Assembly (NCBI GenBank): GCA_037953625.1
Contig: CM075651.1
Coordinates: 163,999,501 to 164,063,500 of the forward strand
DNA: 64,000 nucleotides
Source: Crotalaria pallida
Taxonomy: Eukaryota > Streptophyta > Magnoliopsida > Fabales > Fabaceae
Direction: 5' to 3'
Each line of letters opens with the position of its first letter. Position 1 is the first letter of the stretch. Made by a program: the position numbers and the translations under genes. The notes beneath the pieces were generated by a model. It had not been told where the DNA came from. It ran no database searches and worked only from the letters and a program-made list of their open reading frames with translations. Positions 60,706 through 64,000 of the stretch are shown in pieces.

Positions 60706-61844
60706 GAGTTCTGCTCATCAGCACTCCAGAAAATGATTTCAATATATATAGCTCCCTACCCTCAGAAGAACCCGAATCAATGCCTTTTCACAAAAAAGTA
60801 ATTACATATCAGCAGAGCATGACTATTTTTATCTAGTGATCTACTATAAAATTGTTTAACAATATTCTCTATACCACTTATTCATTTCGATTATTAAAAT
60901 ACAGATACAGAATATGCTCAAGTGAACAAATTCAATATTTATGCAATAACAAAACAACACATGAAAGTGAAGATGCAGATTTGGGAGACCTTAAGACAAG
61001 GACAAACACAGTATTAAAAACCAGTTTAAGACTTCCCTGTGTTTTTTGATGCTCCAATAATGTGTTGAAACAGTTTTGTAAAAGCTGAAAGAAATACCTA
61101 ATAAAAAGGGGGCCACAATTGAATAAGGATTATTTATTTTGCCAAATTATGAAAAAGTGTTCCATATGATTATTGAAAATAAAATATAGATAAAAACTTA
61201 CGTGAGTGAATAAATATTCCTAAGTCCTAACCACACTTATCTAAAGTGTTCCACATTATAGTGGGACTAGCGACGATTACAGGACCCGAACCGAACCTAA
61301 GGGGAATTGAGGTTGGAATGGTACCTAAACTGTCCTAATGATTCTTTAAAAAGAAAATTCATAATTGAAATCATGCAGAAATAGCAACAGAAGATCTGAG
61401 CTTTTAAAAACGATAATAGTAATAGTGTAATAGAAAAGAATGAATCTGAAATGGTAGACAGTAAGAGAATCGAAGAAAGCACGGACAGACGCGAGAGAGA
61501 TTCAAGTGCAAGGAAGGATTCTCCGATCGTCGTCAGTCGTCAGTCGTCACTTTTGGGAAGGAAGTAAGTGCAAAGATAGATAGATAGATATGAAATTGAA
61601 AAGGCATACACACAGCATACTCAGTTACTGACTCACTCACTCAGTGACACAAAGGCGCATGGATAGCGATGGGCCCCATTTCTTTTGTGTGGGCAATGTA
61701 GTAGTAGTAATTAGTAATTCATCTTTTTATTCTAAATTTTTTTCAACACAACCCCTAGCAAATTGTGTCAACCTCAATTAATAGGACATTTTGATTTTCT
61801 ATTGAGTTAATTGCAATGATGAGTAAATTTATTATTTTTTTATA
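60706..61844. other. 5' UTR intron and promoter region of the CaaX-box gene
   Basis: A likely non-coding exon covers about 61325-61560 on the minus strand (CT-rich leader, gtcgtcagtcgtcagtcgtc repeat). Beyond it lie gatagatagata and a gggcccc patch. No other gene was seen. Confidence 0.4.
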
Positions 61845-62121
61845 CTCCCTCTGGTTCTATTATATTATATGGCATACTTAACCATGTCACACAGATCAAG
61901 AAAGGTAGTTAAATTTCTTGAAACTTTAAAAAAAAACTTCAACATTACAATTTATCCTCTTAATTTATATTGGGAGTGTTACAATGTATTATTTCACATT
62001 AATGGACAAAGGGCAAATAAGAGAAAATAACAATAAATGTCTTCTAAAAAATACAAAGTGACTTATAAATAGAACCAAAGAATCATTCTAGAATGTTTCT
62101 TATAAATAGGATCGAAGGAAG
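61845..62121 (+). mobile_element. Stowaway-like MITE (family A)
   Basis: It starts CTCCCTCTGGTTCTATTATA and ends ataaataggatcgaaggaag, with TA on both sides. It shares the catacttaacc, aatggacaaagggcaaat and aaagtgacttataa blocks with the other family A copies. Confidence 0.75.
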
Positions 62122-62123
62122 TA

Positions 62124-63190
62124 ATTCTTTAACATCGTTGAAAGACAACATAACATAAATGCATAATGATACACAAGCCACTTATCATTCGCGATGAAAG
62201 GTGAAAAAAATAAAGGAAAATGCTAATTAGTGTAATAAGTGCATGCTCCTTATCAAACCTCCACCATCTATATGACACTAGAAAAATAAATCTACACATT
62301 GCTGTTTAATGAAAATCATAACATTATGAGTTAATATAGCATAAACATGAGTTTAATTATAGGAAAATGCTAACAAGTGCTATAATGACACTTATTAAGG
62401 AGATATATGTAATTGAAAAGCATTGAAAAATGTAGTTTTTGATAGTTTCGAGAGAAAAGAAATATTAGGAACTTGAGGTGTTGTTTTTTCTTACATTCTT
62501 GCCTCAATTCTGTCCTCCTTCAACCCTCCAATCCTCTCCTCCAACAAAACCATGCTGGCACACGAGTCATGGCAAAACCACACCAACGCTAAGCTTCAAA
62601 TTCCCTTCCTTTGATTCCATCCAAAAATGATAAAAACGCCGTTTCAAAATCAAGATTAAAACACACAAATTACATAGAAAACCATAGCATAAGTTGTCCT
62701 AAAGGCCTAATAACTGTCTATCATCGCACAATACATTAAAAATAAAAATCCAGAAATATCTATGTCCAACTCCCTTTTCTGGAATAAACTTTCTGAGATA
62801 GGAGGTTTTTGAGTTCTATCACACTCTCACTTAATTTGGCAGTGCATTATAATCTTACCTTGCTAAAAAAAAAAGATTTACATAGGGAACTTCAGACTGA
62901 AGCATCCCTACATGCAAAATGCTGTATTGTTGGTGAAGGAGGAGAAAACAATTAAAGGACAAATTGAAAATGCTTTAAATCCAATCATCAAAAAGCTTTA
63001 CAAAGAACATTTTAAAAACCCAAACTAGATGGCATAAGCATTCTAAACAGTTAATAGAAATAGTTCCATCCTTTGTAGGATACAGAGTACAAACCCACAT
63101 ATGGAACTCCCACCATTGTTGGCAACTTTTGTAGGTATCGCAGAAGGCTGGTGAGACAATATTTTTTAATATATACATCAAAAGGCAGGA
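62124..63190. other. Intergenic DNA, 3' side of the partial gene
   Basis: Two ggaaaatgcta-type MITE-like starts (62217 and 62362) were noted without full ends. The part next to 63190 is likely 3' UTR of the minus-strand gene. No other gene was seen. Confidence 0.4.
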
Positions 63191-64000
63191 CTAGTCTGCA
63201 TGCATGTCCATGGCAGAATCATTGGAACTGAATGTAGTAGAATCCCTGCTTTGCTGATGAAGAAAGCTGGTTTCGTTGTTCCGGTTTCCGAGACCACTAG
63301 AGTAGCTTCCTGCCTGCTGAAGACTCCGAAGAATGGGGCTTGACAAAGCATTTGAAAACACAGAATTTTTTGGCTGATTATCACAATGCACAACACAAAG
63401 TCCCTGTCCAACAATTGGTTGGCCATAATATTATTGCTCTGGAAAGCCTGGACTAGGGGCATGCATTATTGGCTGTGACTGCTGTTGTTGCAACGGTGCT
63501 CTAGGTGACATGGATGGCTCCTCTCCACAATATTCCAGTTCATTCTGCAAGCATAGGAATAAACTTTCACTCATGCTTTGCAATAAAAAACAACATGCAC
63601 CAATAATCTTGAACATAGAGGCATCTCCAGAGCAAAAAAACTGCATCTACTATGTTATTACTTTCACTCATAGAGGAAAAAACTTTCACTCATACTTTGC
63701 AATCAAAAACAACATACACCAGTAATCTTAAAGCATAGAGGCATCTTCAGAGCAAAACTGCATCTACCATGTTATTACCCTCTTCTTTTTTCATAATGTA
63801 GCTTAAAAGAATTCTAAACAGCAACAAGAGCACAAAAGCTACAAAATCATCCTCACTATTTCAATTTCTGAGAAAATGTCAATCCTACGAATCTTGAACA
63901 TGGCAAAAAAATGCAACTTGTTATTAACTTATTATCCTTACTACCTCAGGGAAATTTGTACCTTCTGAAGACCAAATGTGGGATAAGAGGTTTTCAAGAA
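63191..64000 (-). pseudogene. 3' part of an unknown plant gene, interrupted by an in-frame stop
   Basis: Two exons are visible on the minus strand. The first (63945-64000, running out of the window) reads LLSHIWSSEGTNFPE. The second (from 63544) reads NELEYCGEEPSMSPRAPLQQ, then a Gln/Ser/Pro-rich stretch. The second frame meets TAA at 63431-63433 but stays open on both sides. Beyond it come KNSVFSNALSSPILRSLQQ and NDSAMDMHAD before TAG at 63191. The far side looks coding (NDSAMDMHAD ending, Ser/Asn-rich), so a CAA-to-TAA change is likely. A one-base shift near 63192 may also have altered the last residues. Either this copy is decaying or the protein ends early at GFPEQ. Family function is unknown. 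Confidence 0.6.

Noticed and set aside
60070..60707. Several plus-strand open frames of 78-108 codons
   Set aside because: They are antisense to the conserved exon 1 of the CaaX-box gene and have no family features of their own.
63178..63462. A separate minus-strand protein of 94 residues
   Set aside because: It is a shifted frame across the partial gene's last exon; only the final few residues may belong to the original reading frame.
1..64000. CRISPR array, bacterial operons, rRNA or organellar insertion
   Set aside because: No regularly spaced direct repeats, Shine-Dalgarno-type gene strings or organellar genes were seen; all features fit plant nuclear DNA.

Overview
This 64 kb window is nuclear DNA from a eudicot plant. 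The evidence is low gene density, a very AT-rich background, genes split by GT-AG introns, plant-only protein families (OHP2, RLSB, PMEI, DUF3511, RGF/GLV peptide) and many plant transposons. The order or species cannot be fixed from the sequence alone.

Genes in order: an RLSB/PDE338-type chloroplast S1-domain RNA-binding protein (+, 2268-7593, eight exons); RanBP1 (-, 8927-11709, four exons); a secreted PMEI/invertase-inhibitor-type protein (+, 24377-24904); a two-exon RGF/GLV/CLEL peptide-hormone precursor (-, 33496-33950); a nuclear tRNA-Arg(UCU) gene (42103-42175); a DUF3511 small protein (+, 48322-48588); the chloroplast one-helix protein OHP2 (-, 51577-54505, two exons); a plant-specific protein of unknown function ending in a CaaX-like box (-, 57433-60705, two exons); and the 3' part of an unknown plant gene with an in-frame stop (-, 63191 to beyond the window). 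RLSB and OHP2 both act in the chloroplast. Otherwise the genes share no evident pathway, as is usual in a plant genome.

Between and inside these genes the DNA is mostly mobile elements, many with intact target-site duplications (TSDs). They include a 6.2 kb Mutator-like element (MULE, 35462-41694) with a FAR1/Jittery-type transposase; at least eight smaller Mutator-like elements with 9-bp TSDs, one of which carries a fragment of a chloroplast EamA-type transporter gene; a gag-only LTR retrotransposon (15480-19007); a small LTR element in an RLSB intron; hAT-like and Stowaway-like MITEs; a tRNA-derived SINE nested in a MITE; and two LINE fragments.

The most notable points are the RGF/GLV peptide gene, which is too short and too divided for routine ORF calling, and the large MULE. 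The MULE transposase start codon appears to be formed only by splicing, and the element carries what looks like a host NatB-subunit exon. No CRISPR array, rRNA, organellar or bacterial sequence was seen.
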